Part shown: one piece after another, positions 44,100 to 57,700 of the stretch | How positions within the stretch are numbered: position 1 is the first letter of the stretch | Layout: the number at the start of each line of letters is the position of its first letter | Source of the DNA: Desmodesmus armatus | Taxonomy: Eukaryota > Chlorophyta > Chlorophyceae > Sphaeropleales > Scenedesmaceae | Assembly (NCBI GenBank): GCA_007449985.2 | Contig: VIIQ02000559.1 | Coordinates: 526,501-590,500, forward strand | Direction: 5' to 3' | DNA length: 64,000 bases | Made by a program: the position numbers and the translations under genes | Notes under the pieces: model-generated | Database searches by the model: none | What the model saw: the letters and a program-made list of their open reading frames with translations, nothing else | What the model was told of the DNA's origin: nothing

Positions 44100-45129
44100 G
44101 TTGTTGCTGCTACTGTTGCTTTGGAGAGGACGTAGGAGGCGTGAGGATGCTGTATACTAGGTGGCCAACACAGCAGGAGTAGCAAGGGGGAAACGCCTGT
44201 GGCCCAACGGGGCACCCACCACTGCTGTGGCACTTGAGGGGGGCAGGAGAGTGGGTAAGACAGAAGAGGCTGGCAAATCACAACTGATCGAAAGAGACAA
44301 GGGAAAAAGTTTCTTAAGTTGCACTTGTTCTATGTGCTTGTTGCAGACGTTGCTGTGGGTCAGGGTTGGGCTTTTGTCTTGTCAGCTTCTCCACTCATCA
44401 TGCACTGCATGTACATACATTGTACCTAGGGGTCCAAAACACATCTGTGCTAGCCTCATCAGGCCTCTGCGGGAGGTCCACGGTCACGATCAGAATCATC
44501 CACATGTCCAGGCTTCATGGGGTGCAATGCGACCGTGTTCTAAGCTTGAAAAGGTGTAAGATGGCGTTGCTTAGTTGCTGAGACGCTGCAGAGCCCCGGA
44601 ACGGTCCCTGAACAAGTCACTGCAAGTGAGTCCTGCTGGGCTGCCAAACGCAGCAACAGCCCATGTTTGTGTCCTTGACTTTCAAACTCAACCATCAGTG
44701 ACAGCGAGGGCACTTGCAGGCTGGCAGCAGCGTTGAGTGCTTGGTCCAGGCAGAACAGCTGTTTCATTGTTGAATGCGTCTGCTGCTGCCCGCACCAGTC
44801 TCCAGACCACGTTTCTGGGACAGTGACTATAGTACATGTGTTGTAGCATGCTGTGCACGCTCCTCTGCCGTTATTGCACGGCCAGCCTGTGCAGCTACAG
44901 CCTGCATGCTGCAGGCTGTCCGGTAGGGGTCTCGTGACTGGAAGGGCTCTGCTTTACTGTGGCGGAGCATGTCTTTCCCCCAGGTCTGCCTGCTATAAAC
45001 TTACTGCCAAATCAGCAGGCAGCAGCTGCTGCAGGACAAACAATGCATTGCCGCAGCCTCCCAAGGCAAGCCCCGGTTTGTACTTCATCATGGGTGTTTG
45101 ACTGCAGGTCTGGTCGAGGCCTGTGTACC
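44100..45129. promoter_or_regulatory. Shared head-to-head promoter region of LEO1 and the PHD-DDT-WHIM gene
   Basis: About 1 kb separates the two start codons. No coding sequence is supported. It must contain both promoters and leaders; no TATA box was recognised. Confidence 0.5.
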
Positions 45130-48100
45130 ATGGATGGCAAAGCAGCACCCACGGCTGCTGCCGCAGCAGCAGCAAAGCCAGTGCCTCCCACAGTCGAGCA
45201 GTGCAAAGTGCTGCAGCAGGTCATCAAGCAGCTAGAGCACACAGAGGAAGCCAAAAAGATGCTGCCCCTGGCCAAAATGACACCAGAAATGCTGCAGACC
45301 ACACTGCAGGTATGCACAGCAGCTGGGGCTTGTTTTGCAAGGGCTCTCTTGGCGGCGCTCGAAACTATCTCATGTTTGAGCAAGCCCAGCAGCAAGATCG
45401 CAGCAGCAGTGTCAGCGCAAGTGTCCGTTAGGAGCGGCATAGTCCAGCACTGGAATGGAAGCACTGTTTGTCGATGGTGTCAGCTGCAGCTGAAGTTCGA
45501 AAGACTAGCACAGCATGTATGTACATATGCAGTTGGCACTGGGTGCTGATGCCGCCAGTATGTCCACGTGTGCTTGCTTTCGCTGTGCTTGCATGTGCTG
45601 TATACGTGCGTGCTGTGGTATGAATGTGCCCGCTGTGCTGTGCTGTGGTGTGCTGTGCTGTGCTGTGTCTGCAGAACTCAGCGCAGCCCATCAACGTCAA
45701 GGACGTGCTGACTAAGCTCATGCAGCATCTGGAACCACAAGTGGCAGCAGCCCTCTGGCATCAGTTCAGGGCAGGTGCTTCTGCAGGCAGCGCAGCAGCA
45801 GGAGACACAGCATCAGCACAAGCAGCGGCGCCGCCATCGCAATCTGGCCCGGTGGCGCCCGGTGCGCCCAACCCCGCGCATGCAAAGATCAACCGGGCGA
45901 CGTTTGCCGCAAACTCAACAAAGTGCGGTGTGTGTGGCGAGACGTACCATGCCACGTTCTCTCCGCTGGTCCTGTGTGACTTTTGCCCGGGGGCCTACCA
46001 TGTCTGCTGCCTGGGTCTGGACTGGGCAGACCTACCAGAGGCTGAGTGGGCATGCAACAAGTGAGTTGATGTGGGTTACTGCAACCTGCAGCACATGCAC
46101 GGGACAGGGCTCGTGGCCGTCTGACAAATGCAGCATTAAGGCAGCAGGGGATGCATGCCAGCACACTGTTGGGTGGGGGCTGATCAACTTGTTGCCTGGG
46201 TCTGGACCGGGCAGACCTGCCAGAGGCTGAGTGGGCATGCAACAAGTGAGTGAAGGGGGGTCAAGATGTTGAGCTGTAACGCAATGTGTTTCAGTGATTG
46301 TCAGCCGTGCTGGGACATCCCAGCACGGCCTTGCCATACCTGCAGCCGACGTGAAGGCCAGCCACGTTTTACCCATGGCGCTAACAGACCAAGGGATGGC
46401 CATTCGAATTTCACAACGCACGTACAGCATGTTGGGTTTTACCCTCTTTCATGAAGATACTGAGATACACATGTAGCTGATCATCTGCTGCTGTGCTTGC
46501 CGCACTGTTTATGCCATGCAGGTGCATGGGCCAGCCGCTACCGCCACCTCGGGGTTTACTAGCAGCTGGGCAGCTGCTGATCTCTGAGCAGGAACGCCAG
46601 AAAGCCATGCTGCGGGCACTGTCAGCAGGCAGTGGGGGCCTAGCAGGCATCAATCTGGCAGCAGTGGGGCTGGCTGGTGCACGCGGCAGGGCAGGCATGG
46701 CTGCAGTCCAGGATGCAAAGCTCAGGTGGGCTGTAGATGCAGGCGTTGTTGGCAACAACTGACGCATGCTCGTCAGCTGCTTGCTGGTTCCTGTTACTTC
46801 TTTTGTATCTTTCCTTGTGCGCCTTCCTTTGCTCCCTGCAGGGAGCATCTGCAACAAAATGGAGGCAAAGCAATTTGTGTGGTTGTGCCTTGACTGCAGA
46901 GCTCTATTGTTCAGCTCGACTATCGTCTTGATGAGGTGTGCATTTTTTCTGTTGTCTGTATTCACGTGGTGCGCACAGGGAGGAAGCGCGAGCAAAGATG
47001 GAGGCCAAGCGCTTTGTGCGATACCAGCCAGACGACATGGACCTAGCAGCAGAGGAGGCCGCAGAAGCTGCTCGCCTCTCTAGCCTGCTGCCGCAGCTGC
47101 AGGACGCAGCGCAGCGCGAGGGCGGTCGCGGACGGCGGGGCGGCAAAGCAGCAGATGACGAGGAGGTGAGAATGAGGTGGTCGGGGGATCCACTTTGGAT
47201 TGGGTAAACGACAGCGTCACAAGCTGTCAGGGCCCCTGAATGCCTTCGGCTCCTTGCTTGCAACAGGCACACTCAGGCTGCATCACACATGTACACACTC
47301 CTGCAGCTCCTAGTACCTGGACGTCGCATGATGTCTGTGTTACTGTTCGTTCTGGCAGGATGGGCCGTCGCTGCCCCCAGCTGGCCTACGTATATTTCCT
47401 GCGGCCCCCAAGTTTCTTCCGGAACTTGCATCACATGCACACCCACCTGTGATCACCTGACCTGTGCATGCTGTCGGTGCCCCTGTTGTTTCGTGCAGGA
47501 TGGGGACTTGCCGCCCCTGCCACCTGGTGGCCGCCGCATGTTCCCTGCGGGTGGCATGACCCCCTATGGTGTGCCCTTGAGTGCCGGTGACCAGCTGCGG
47601 GAGGCCTCTGACAGGCTGAAGCGCCTGCAGGCAACAGCAGCTGGGCCTCCCACCCTGAAGGACTCCATCACGGTGCGTTGAGGGTGATGTTTTGTTAGGG
47701 TGTTGTAGGGGCGCGCGGGGGTTTTGAAGTCTTTCGGCAGTTTTGTGTGAGGCGTCTGACAGGCTGAAACGCCTGCAGGCAACAGCAGCTGGGCCTCCCA
47801 CCCTCAATGATTTCACATGGTGCGTTGAGGTCAAGGAATATTGGGGTGTTTAGGGGCGCGTGGGGAATTTGAGGCCTTTCAGCAGTTTTTTGGGAGGCGT
47901 CTGGCAGGCTGAAACGCCTGCAGGCAACAGCAGCTGGGCCTCCTACTCTGAAGGATTCCATCACGGTGCGTCGCAAGCATTGGTTTGGTGGGGTGTTGCA
48001 GCGGCATTACGAGAATCACATTGCAAAAGGCTGGTTGCAGGAGGGGCTGCTGGGCGAGGCGTCGGGACAGGCTCCTACGCCTGCAGGCAACCTGAGTGCT

Positions 48101-51100
48101 GTGTAATGCATATGCATGCATGCTATTGTGCGCTGTGCTGTGCTGGTCGTGCAGGGTGCTCGCCAGGTCCACAGCCTGATGGATGCCTTTGCAGCACACA
48201 GCCCCCCCTGGCAAAATGTGCATCGCTTTTGCTCTGAATTTGAACCTCTTGCGCTGTCAACTGCCACCAAACCGCAACCAAGTGTGGTGTGCTGTGCTGT
48301 CCATGCAGGGTGCTTGCCAGGTCCACAGCCTGATGGATGCCTTTGCAGTCGGGCAGCGTTTGTGCTGTAAAGGTTGGATCATGTGTGCTGTGGTGTGCTG
48401 TGCTGGTCGTGCAGGGTGCTCGCCAGGTCCACAGCCTGATGGATGCCTTTGCAGTGGCGGAGTTCCTGGCCTGCTTTGGGACTCAGGGCAACATGTGTGC
48501 TGTGAAGTGTGACTCATGTGCTGATGTGTGCTGTGCTGGTCGTGCAGGGTGCTCGCCAGGTCCACAGCCTGATGGATGCCTTTGCAGTGGCGGAGTTCCT
48601 GGCCTGCTTTGGGACTCAGGGCAACATGTGTGCTGTGAAGTGTGACTCATGTGCTGATGTGTGCTGTGCTGGTCGTGCAGGGTGCTCGCCAGGTCCACAG
48701 CCTGATGGATGCCTTTGCAGTGGCGGAGTTCCTGGCCTGCTTTGGGACTCAGTGCGGCGCCCCCAGCTTAGACGTCCTGCAGCTGCAGGCGGCAGTGGCG
48801 TGGCCGCTGGACGGCCCTGAGCTCAGCAACGTGTACACAGCCCTGGTCAAATACCTGCTGGCACAGTGGGTAAGTTTGGGGATGAGTGTGCGGGGTGGGT
48901 GACATGTGTAGCTTCATAGCGGCATAGCAACTAGTCAGGTGTGGGGCAGTGGCGTGGCCCCTGGACGGCCCTGAGCTCAGCAACGTGTACACAGCCCCCG
49001 TCAAGTACCTGCTGGCGCAGTGGGTGAGTGTATCAGCAGTAGTCAAAGCCAACAGCTGGAGCACACATGGGGCTGCATTATTACGCCTTGGTGCAACTCG
49101 GCGCTGCGACTGCAACTGTCAGCTCCCAGCGTCTGCAAGCGGCGCCCAAGTCAACTCTAAAGCATGACTGGCTATCATGGCAGAAGCTCCACAGCATGAC
49201 TGGCTATCATGGCAGAAGCCAGGGATAGTCACTACGCATGCCTTTTGAGCAAGCACAGCAGCCTCGTGTGTGCTGGCCTGTCTTGACCTGCCACGACAGC
49301 AGGTTTCCATCTTGCGTCATACCTGCTGACCTTCCCGTCCATGCATTGCCGCAGAGTCACATAGAGTCGGGTCACGTGGGCGCGCGAGTGATGCGCTGGG
49401 CTCGCTGCATGGAGCGCAGTTGCGCACTGCACCGTCAATGTTTGTATAGACTGATTGCACGGCTGATTGCGCATGTCTCACTCTATCCCACACATGCTGC
49501 CATTACAGAGTCAGATCGAGTCGGGTCACGTGGGCGCGCGGGTGAAGCGCTGGGCTCGCTGCATGGAGCGCAGCTGTGCGCTGGGCCGTCTTTGTACTTT
49601 GTTGTAGACTGCGCGTCTGATGCGCATGCCTCGCTCTCACACATCCTGCCCATGCAGAGTCACATCGAGTCGGGCCACGTGGGCGCATGGGTCAAGCGCT
49701 GGACTCACTGCATATGAGTGCAGTTGCGCACTGGACCGCCATTGTTTGTATAAACTGATTGCACGGCTGATTGCGCATGCCTCACTCTCACACATGCTCC
49801 CCCTGCAGAGTCACATCGAGTCGGGTCATGTGGGCGCGCGGGTGAAGCGCTGGGCTCGCTGCATGGAGCGCAGCTGTGCACTGGGCCAGGGGGCACTTTT
49901 AGAGCAGGCGGCAGCAGCAGCAGACGAGGACGACGACAGCCTGCCGCACCCACCTCCTAACGGCAGCGCAACGTGGCAGGAGCTGCTGAGGAGGTAGGTG
50001 TCTCCCTCTTTGTCTTTCCTGCGCGTCTCTTGTTGGATCACTCTCTCGCCCTCTCTCGTCCTGTGTCAGCAGGTGCGCATAGCATGTGTCAGTCCAGGAC
50101 ATGCAGGACCAGCTGTCTGGCTACACCCCATGATACTAGCTTGCTGCGTGCTGAGTGTGCAGAGTTGTTGTCCTAACTATTTTTGTCAACGGTCGCATAT
50201 TGTTCCTGCAGGTACTGTCTGTTGTCCCGCAGCAGCTTTCGTGTGTCTGAGAGCCAGCTGGCTCAGGCCAGCCCAGAGGAGTATGCCACAATGAGTGACG
50301 ACCTGGTCATGGTGCATGCTGCGGTGCAGTTGGGACACAAGGTGGGAGCCAATGTGCCACTGCACTTGTTTCTTGGCCCACACGACGAGGAACCATTGTG
50401 TCATTCTCATTTGGATTGTTTTTTTCTCAGTTTGTACTGAACACATCAGAGGCAGCCATGTTTTCTCCTCACTTGCATGCTTGCAACCTTGCTTTTGCTT
50501 CACTTGTTGGGCGCCTGAGTCCTTTGGCACAGCACCGCAACCATGGTCATGCTTGGCGCTGCCTTGGCAACTCATGCATGCCCACATATCATTGCCTGCA
50601 GGTGATTTGGTCGATGCCTCCTGAGTTCCACATGCGCCTGCTGTGCGCGCTGTGCAACGACGTCGTCAACTGCTACAACATGAAAGCGGAGATCGCTGGC
50701 AGGTACGCCGTCAGTTGAGGTTCAGCACCCCTGCCCCATCAACACACCTGTCAATGATGGTGGTGGTGAGTCGTGAACTGCAGAATTATAGCCTGTGCTG
50801 GACACACCCTGTCTATGGAACCTGAAACTCACTTGGGAGTGATGCCTTACTGCTGGCCGGTTCATCCGTCATCGCCTTATATTCAATTATACCGTTTGCC
50901 CTTGTGCGTTGGCATACTGTTGTGCATGTGCTGGACTACACGTGATAGTCACAGCTCCCCATGAGCCCCTTGGCTCCTTGGCGGGTTGCACGGCTCTGCC
51001 GTACCAAGGTTTCAATTTTTACTGTAAAGTGTGATCACCAGCTTCATGTGAGCGAGTTTGTCATGTGCTAGCTCGGAGGTTTGACTGTAGTGATGCCGAC

Positions 51101-51676
51101 TTTGACGAGGTTTTGGATGCTCTTGATTCTGTCCTCAAACTTGATGGCTTTGTGTCGATCACCCCATGAGCCTCTGGCTCCCTTGTGGCTTCGCCGTGCC
51201 CAATTTCTGTATCTGTAACTGTGTAACTGTTTTCCTCCTGCGCAGGCTGGACACCAGCATTGCGCTGCAGATGGAGAAGTTCCACGCAGATGCGGAGGGC
51301 AAGCGGCGCGAGAAGGAGGCAGCGCGCGCCCGGCGGGAGGCAGCACAGGCGGCACGGTGGGCACTGGTCTCGCTGCAATCAGCAGTTGGTCGGCGTGAAA
51401 ATGCTGCATCAGTGATGAGGGCGTGTTGCCTCTGTAGTACTGGCTGTGCAGCTAACGCATGCAACAGCTGCGCCCAGCCGCTGTGTGGGTTACTATTATT
51501 ACTTGCAAGAGGTGCGCAGCCACCGCGTTGCACAAGTGCGCTCAGCAGCTGTGCTTCGCTGACAACTGTGCATTCCTTTGTGCATGCATGTGTTTGTCTC
51601 TTGCAGGGACAAGCACATGAGGGAAATGGCAGCAGCTTTGGCTGCAGGCGGGAGTGGGGCGTTGGGCGCGTCTGAC

Positions 51677-51711
<35 letters not shown>

Positions 51712-54700
51712 GCCAGGAGCGTCTGGTGAGTGCTGCCGCTCTCGCAGGCCTCCCACAGGGGTGGTTGTGTTGGCTGCTTACCCAGAGGGTGTAGGGGGTG
51801 TTGGTGCCTGCACCTGCCCAGAGCACCGCTCAGCACACCAAAGAACAAGTTCTGTGCTTGCGCGAGTGTGAAACTATCATTATCTGTTAGAACCTATCTC
51901 CGTTAGCATCTTTCAGGGGTGTTGCGACCTTTATGGATGGGACCCTCGCAGAGCGGATGGTAATAATAGACAGAGACACAACGTCACATGCCAGTGACAC
52001 CGCCTGTTCTGCATCCTTCTGCTGCAGTTGATGATGGCGGCAGCGAGCCCCCACTCAAACGCGCGCGCAGCAGCAGCGGGGGCGTAGGAGACACGTCCAG
52101 TGCAGCGCTCGCTGCTGCTGACAGCATGGACGGGGTTTCAGGGCTCGACGGGCGAGAGGAGACTCCCCAGGGACAGGGCAGCTGGCGGGATGGGGTGGAG
52201 TCGCGGGATGCCGCCTTGAATGCTGAGCTGGCCAAGTACATGATCCGCACGGAGCCCCTGGGGACTGACAGGCACCACCAACGCTACTGGTACATGCACG
52301 TGAGTGTGGCGCAGGTTGTTAGGGGTGGGGCTTGGGGTAGTCCAGGTGCCCTAGCTACTGCTGACAGCATGGGTGGGGTTTTATGGCTCGATGGGCAGGA
52401 GGGGCAGGGCAGCTGGCGGGATGGGGTGGAGTCGCGGGATGCCGCCTTGAATGCGGAGCTTGCCAAGTACATGATCCGCACTGAGCCCCTGGGGACTGAC
52501 AGACACCACCAACGCTACTGGTACATGCACGTGAGTGTGTGTCGTGGGGGTTTAGGGGTGGGGTTTTGGGGTGTTCCAGGTGCCATAGCTGCTGCTGACA
52601 GCATGGATGGGACTGTAGGGCTCGAAGGGAAAGGTGGCAGGAGACGCATCAGGGCCAGGGCAGCTGGCGGGATGGGGTGATAACTATCGGGATGACGCCC
52701 TGAATGCAGAGCTCGCCAAGTACATGATCTGCACAGAGCCCCTGGGGTGGGGGTTAAACCCAAGCACCAGCCCCGAATGCACGGCCGGGTTGGCACCATG
52801 TAGCGAGTGGGCCACATACACAGCACCTACGGAACACCTGCTGCAACAAATTCATCCCACAGCCGCACAGCAAGGCAGTGCATGCCCTCAACTGCCACAC
52901 ATGCGGATGTTCGACACGAAGGATACATACGGGTCATACATGCAAGGGCATGGCTGAATCATACCGGACAACGGTTGACTCTCACAGTGTGTCCGCTGCG
53001 CCTGTACGTCTGTCCTGCAGTCATTGCCGTGCGCTGTGTTTGTGGAATCAGCGGATGGTGACAGCCTGGGTGTCGTCAACACCAAGGGTATGCTTGCTCC
53101 TCCTTGACAATGTTGAACCCTGCTGTGTGTCTGCTGCGCCTGTATGTCCACACTGCAGTCATTGCCGTACGCTGTGTTTGTGGAATCAGCGGATGGTGAC
53201 AGCCTGGGTGTCATCAACACCAAGTCCCAGCTGGACAGCTTGCTCGGTAGCCTCAACAGGCGGGGGCCCCGGGAGATGCTGCTGCACACGGTGAGTGGCC
53301 AAACAAAAAGGGTTACTGGTCATGAACCTCTCTCTGAAAAGGGGCTACTGGTCATGAATCTCTCTCTGAGAGCGCAGCGGACCCTGAGCAAGTGTGCAAG
53401 TGACCAATAGGCTGTTGCTGGTGCAGCTGCATCGTACTCAGCACCCTGTTTCAAGAAGGCAACGTCATCCTGCAGTTTTCGCTTGCCACAGTGCCGCTGA
53501 CGGCGCTTGTGAGTTCATGAGGCAGGGCACCCTGGTTCTGTCACAGGGTGCTGGCAATGGGTGGGTTGCATCATAACTTGTGCACTGATGCATTCTGTGG
53601 TCATGCTGGACGGCGCTGCTCGAACAGCGCTGCCGTGCTTAATTTGCACTCGAGGTAGGGTGGGTGTTGTGGTGCCCAAGTTTTCCTGCATCGCATCAGC
53701 CTTACCAAGTCTCATCAACGTTGCCTTACCTTTTTGTTGTCTGTGCGCTTCTACAAACCCGCAGGCGCTGATCAAGCGCTACCCAGAGATCCTGCGCAAC
53801 CTGCGGCCCCTACCAGTCTCCCTGGACATCCGGGAGGTCCCTCGCACCCCCAAACCTTGGTCGCGGCAGCGGCGGCGGCAGCAGCAGCACTGGCTGGCGG
53901 CAGCAGCAGCAGTTCTGCCGGTCAACATGCAGCCGGGGCAGCAGCAGCAGCAGCAGCAGCAGCTGGTGAAGCAGCAGCAGGGCCTGCCAAGCCCAGATGA
54001 GCTGCTGGTGAGTGCAACAGTCACAATTGTCTTTGGTATACTGTGCCTGTGCAACCAGCCTGCTGCTGTGCTCACTTGTCGTGCAACCCCTTTACTATGC
54101 TGCATCCAATCGATGTGCAAGGTGTCAAGGTCAGCAAGGCAACAACATCAACACACTCTGCTTCTATATGCCATGTATAGTACACGATGAACATCGTCCA
54201 TAAGTGATACACCCATAGCACGTTGCGATCGCTGTCACACCACACCTGACTGTCATGTACTGTGTATCACCTTCTTACCCAACCTGAGAGCCTGGGCTAC
54301 GTCAAGTATTTATTGCCAAGTAATAGGCCCTAGGGGCGCCCTCATGAGCCCTTGGCTCGCTGGCTAGTGCTGACCCTGCGATATCGCCCCTCTTACCTGC
54401 ACTGTACTGTATCGTACTTTCAGGTACAGGCAGAGCGTGTTGCTGTGGCCGCTGTTCTGTCCGAACTGGAGCTGCTGGTCACGAAGCTGGTGGGAGTGGG
54501 CATCTATGACTTGCAGCCGAAGCAGTGGCAGCAGCGCCTGCGCGGCAAAACCACCGTGGACGAGCTTTGTAAGTGCTGTTGCCCCGCTGACGGACTGCTT
54601 GTGCAGGCAAAATGATATGTCATTTGAAGCTTTGGGCAGGGTTGCTGATATGGGTGTTATGCTGGCGAATGGCTCATTGGATGAGTAATCCTGCTGTGCT

Positions 54701-57700
54701 GCTGAAAACGTCTCAGCCCCACTGGACATGTCACATGCGGCACGGCAGTTGGTGCAGACCTGCTGCATTCGTCCTGCTTGTTGCATCATTGGACAATCAA
54801 TGTTACCGTCCTGAACCATTGCTGTGCAGGTCAAGTCCTGGAAGAGTTTGAGTCCGCCTTGTCACGAGTGGGCGACGGCCGCCCCACCGTCAGCGACGAC
54901 GCAGTCAAGGAGTTCATCCGTGAGGCCGACATCTACGAAGCCGAGTTTGTGATGCCAGTCAGCGCAGCCGAGCTCGCAGAGCAGCAGGAAGCCGCCGCGG
55001 CGGCTGCCGCAGCCGCCGCAGCCGCCGCCGCCGCGGCTAATGGGGAGGGCGAGGGCGGCGAGCAGCAGGCGGAGGGGCAGGCAGAGGCTGCGAAGCCGCC
55101 GCCGAGCAGCGGCAAGAGCAAGAGCAAGAAGGCGGCGCCGGCGAATAAGAAAGGCAGCAAAGCTTCGGGCGGGAAGAAGGGGAAGAAGGGCGCAGCGGAG
55201 GAAGCTGCTGATGACGACTTTACAAACCCGGATGCCAGCGGGCTCCGGGGACCCCTGGTGACCCTGTTCTCCGGGGCCACACGAGTGCGCAAAAAGCACG
55301 TGGGTGGTCAGGCAGGGTCGAGTACGGGGGCTGCTGGTGCAGTCAAGCAGGAGGAGGGTGATGGCGGGGGCAACGGCGGCGGGGCTGCGGTGAAGCAGGA
55401 GCCGCAGGATGGAGCTGCTGGGGATCTTGATGCTGTTGATGCTGATGCTGGCAGCCCTTCCAAGAATGGGGACGCTGCTAAGATGGTGTCGCCCCTGGAG
55501 GAACTGGATGACTCAGGTGGGTTATGCAACCTGCTTTCATACGGTCACCAGAACGACGTTGTAGAGGAAAGTAGAGTTGCTGATGTCGTTTTTTGGCCTC
55601 CAAAGGCAGTGAAACCGGGTCATTCTTGCATGCTCAGGTTGCGCCTCAGACAAGGTACCGCATTGTATTTGCAGTATACCAACTGCACCGTATTGCTTTG
55701 TGCTGAACCGTGCTTTACTGCATGGTAATGTACCGCACTGTGCTGTACTGTACTGTACTATACCGTACTGTACTGTACTGTACTGTACTGCCTTGTGATT
55801 TGTGCTGCTGTCATGCATACTGGAGGCTGACAATCGCTTCCTGGAGAAGTATGGTAACTAATTCATGTACTGTACTGAGCTAGGTCTGTACTGCGGTACT
55901 GTTCTGCAGACGTGGAGGCTGAGAAGCGCTACCAGGAGAAGCGAGCAGCAGAGAAGGCTGGCGAGCCCATCCCCCGCCACCTGTGGTACTGTGGCGCTCC
56001 GTACGGGAGCTGGGGGTGTGGGTGAAGGACCTTCGGCGGGCGCGCAGTGCTGGGGCGCTTGGTGGGGCAACTTACGCAGCTGCTGCGCTGGTGGACAGGG
56101 CACATGTGAGTGATGTTTGTTAGGTTAATGGGGCGATAGGGCACATGCATGGTGGGTGGCAGGTGGGCTGTTTGGTTGTCTGCTTGCTTGGTAGCACTGG
56201 CCGTCTGGGAATGTGTGTGGGCGGGTTATCCAGCGGACCTGTGGTACTGTGGCGCTCCGTGCGGGAGCTGGGCGTGTGGCTGAAGGACTTGCGGCGGGCG
56301 CGCAGTGCTGGGGCACTTGGCGGGGCAACCTACGCTGCTGCTGCGCTGGTCAACCGGGCACATGTAGGTGCTACTTGTTGGGTTAGTGGGGTGATAGGGC
56401 ACATGCATGGTGGGTGGCAGGAGGGCTGTTAGGTTGGGCCGAGGATCGGGAGATTGCTGTGCTGCATGTGGCTTCTCTCTTCCTGCTCCTTTCCTTGCTG
56501 CTGCACCCCTTACCCCCCTCACAGCTTTTCGTGACCACCTAGCCCTGAGGCCGCTTCCGCACAGGCCAGGCGGCCTATACAGAACAACACCAACACCATG
56601 CACTCGGGTGCTCCTGCCCCTTGCGTTGTTGCTGCGCCCCTTGCGATCAATTGCGCCCAATGTCTAACCTTGCCCTGAGCTGCATCTGCACAGGCCAGGT
56701 GGCCTACCGTAGGTTGTATGACACAGCACAATCCACAATCACTCACACAGCCGCATGTGCCTCTGCCTCTCAAGGTCTCTTGTGTTCTTGCTGCACCCCT
56801 TACCCCCCTCACAGCGCCTGATGTTAAACCTGGCCCTGAGCCGCATCCGCACAGGCCAGGCGGCCTACATGGCCGAGGATCGGGAGATCGCCGTGCTGCG
56901 CAAGTCAGACATTCTGCTGGGGCCCACACCCACCGATGCAGCACTGCAGGCAGAAGCCAATGCTGCCGCCGGCACTGCTGCTGCTGCAGCCGCCGCTGCT
57001 GCCGAGGACTCGCGCAACTCGAATGTCATGATGACGTCATCTGGCAGGCGGGTCAAGGTACGTTGGCTGTTGCTGGCTCAGCAGATCCCCCGAGTTTCAA
57101 AATAGAGTGTTCTGGAAGGACTGATTTACATAAGCTACACGTTTCGATGCTCTTTGCATCATCATAAGGCCACTAACTCAAACGAAACACGCAAATATAG
57201 CCACCAACAAGCTAAGCTTAGGGCACAAGGTTTTAGGGTGAGACGTCGTCGGGCAGGCGGGTCAAGGTACGTGGCAGCTACTGGGATGAGGTGGCGGGAT
57301 GGAGCAGATGGCGAAGATACACTTTTTGAATTTTCTTGTGGTGTCAGGCTGCAGATGCAGTAGTGTGCTGCATCTTTGGCTTCTTGAAACTCAACCAAGC
57401 TGATAGTGGGGCATTACGGTCTCAAACATCATGTTGGAGCTTTGACCGCTGGCTGGATGAATGGTGGTCAGGGTGTGGCAGGTGTCCATGCAGGAGATTT
57501 CAGAAAAGCAATGACAGTCATGCTCGGAACAACGCCAGGAAGGGTGATGCCGACCTTTATGTTCAACATCACCACAGCACTAGCGATGATGTTGATGGTT
57601 TGGGCGTTTCCTGCGTTGCTTTGCAGGGTTCCTCTGCAGCTGCTGAACCCAAGGGGCGCAAGCTGTCTGCCCGTCAGCGCAAGCAGCGCAACTACGCCTC

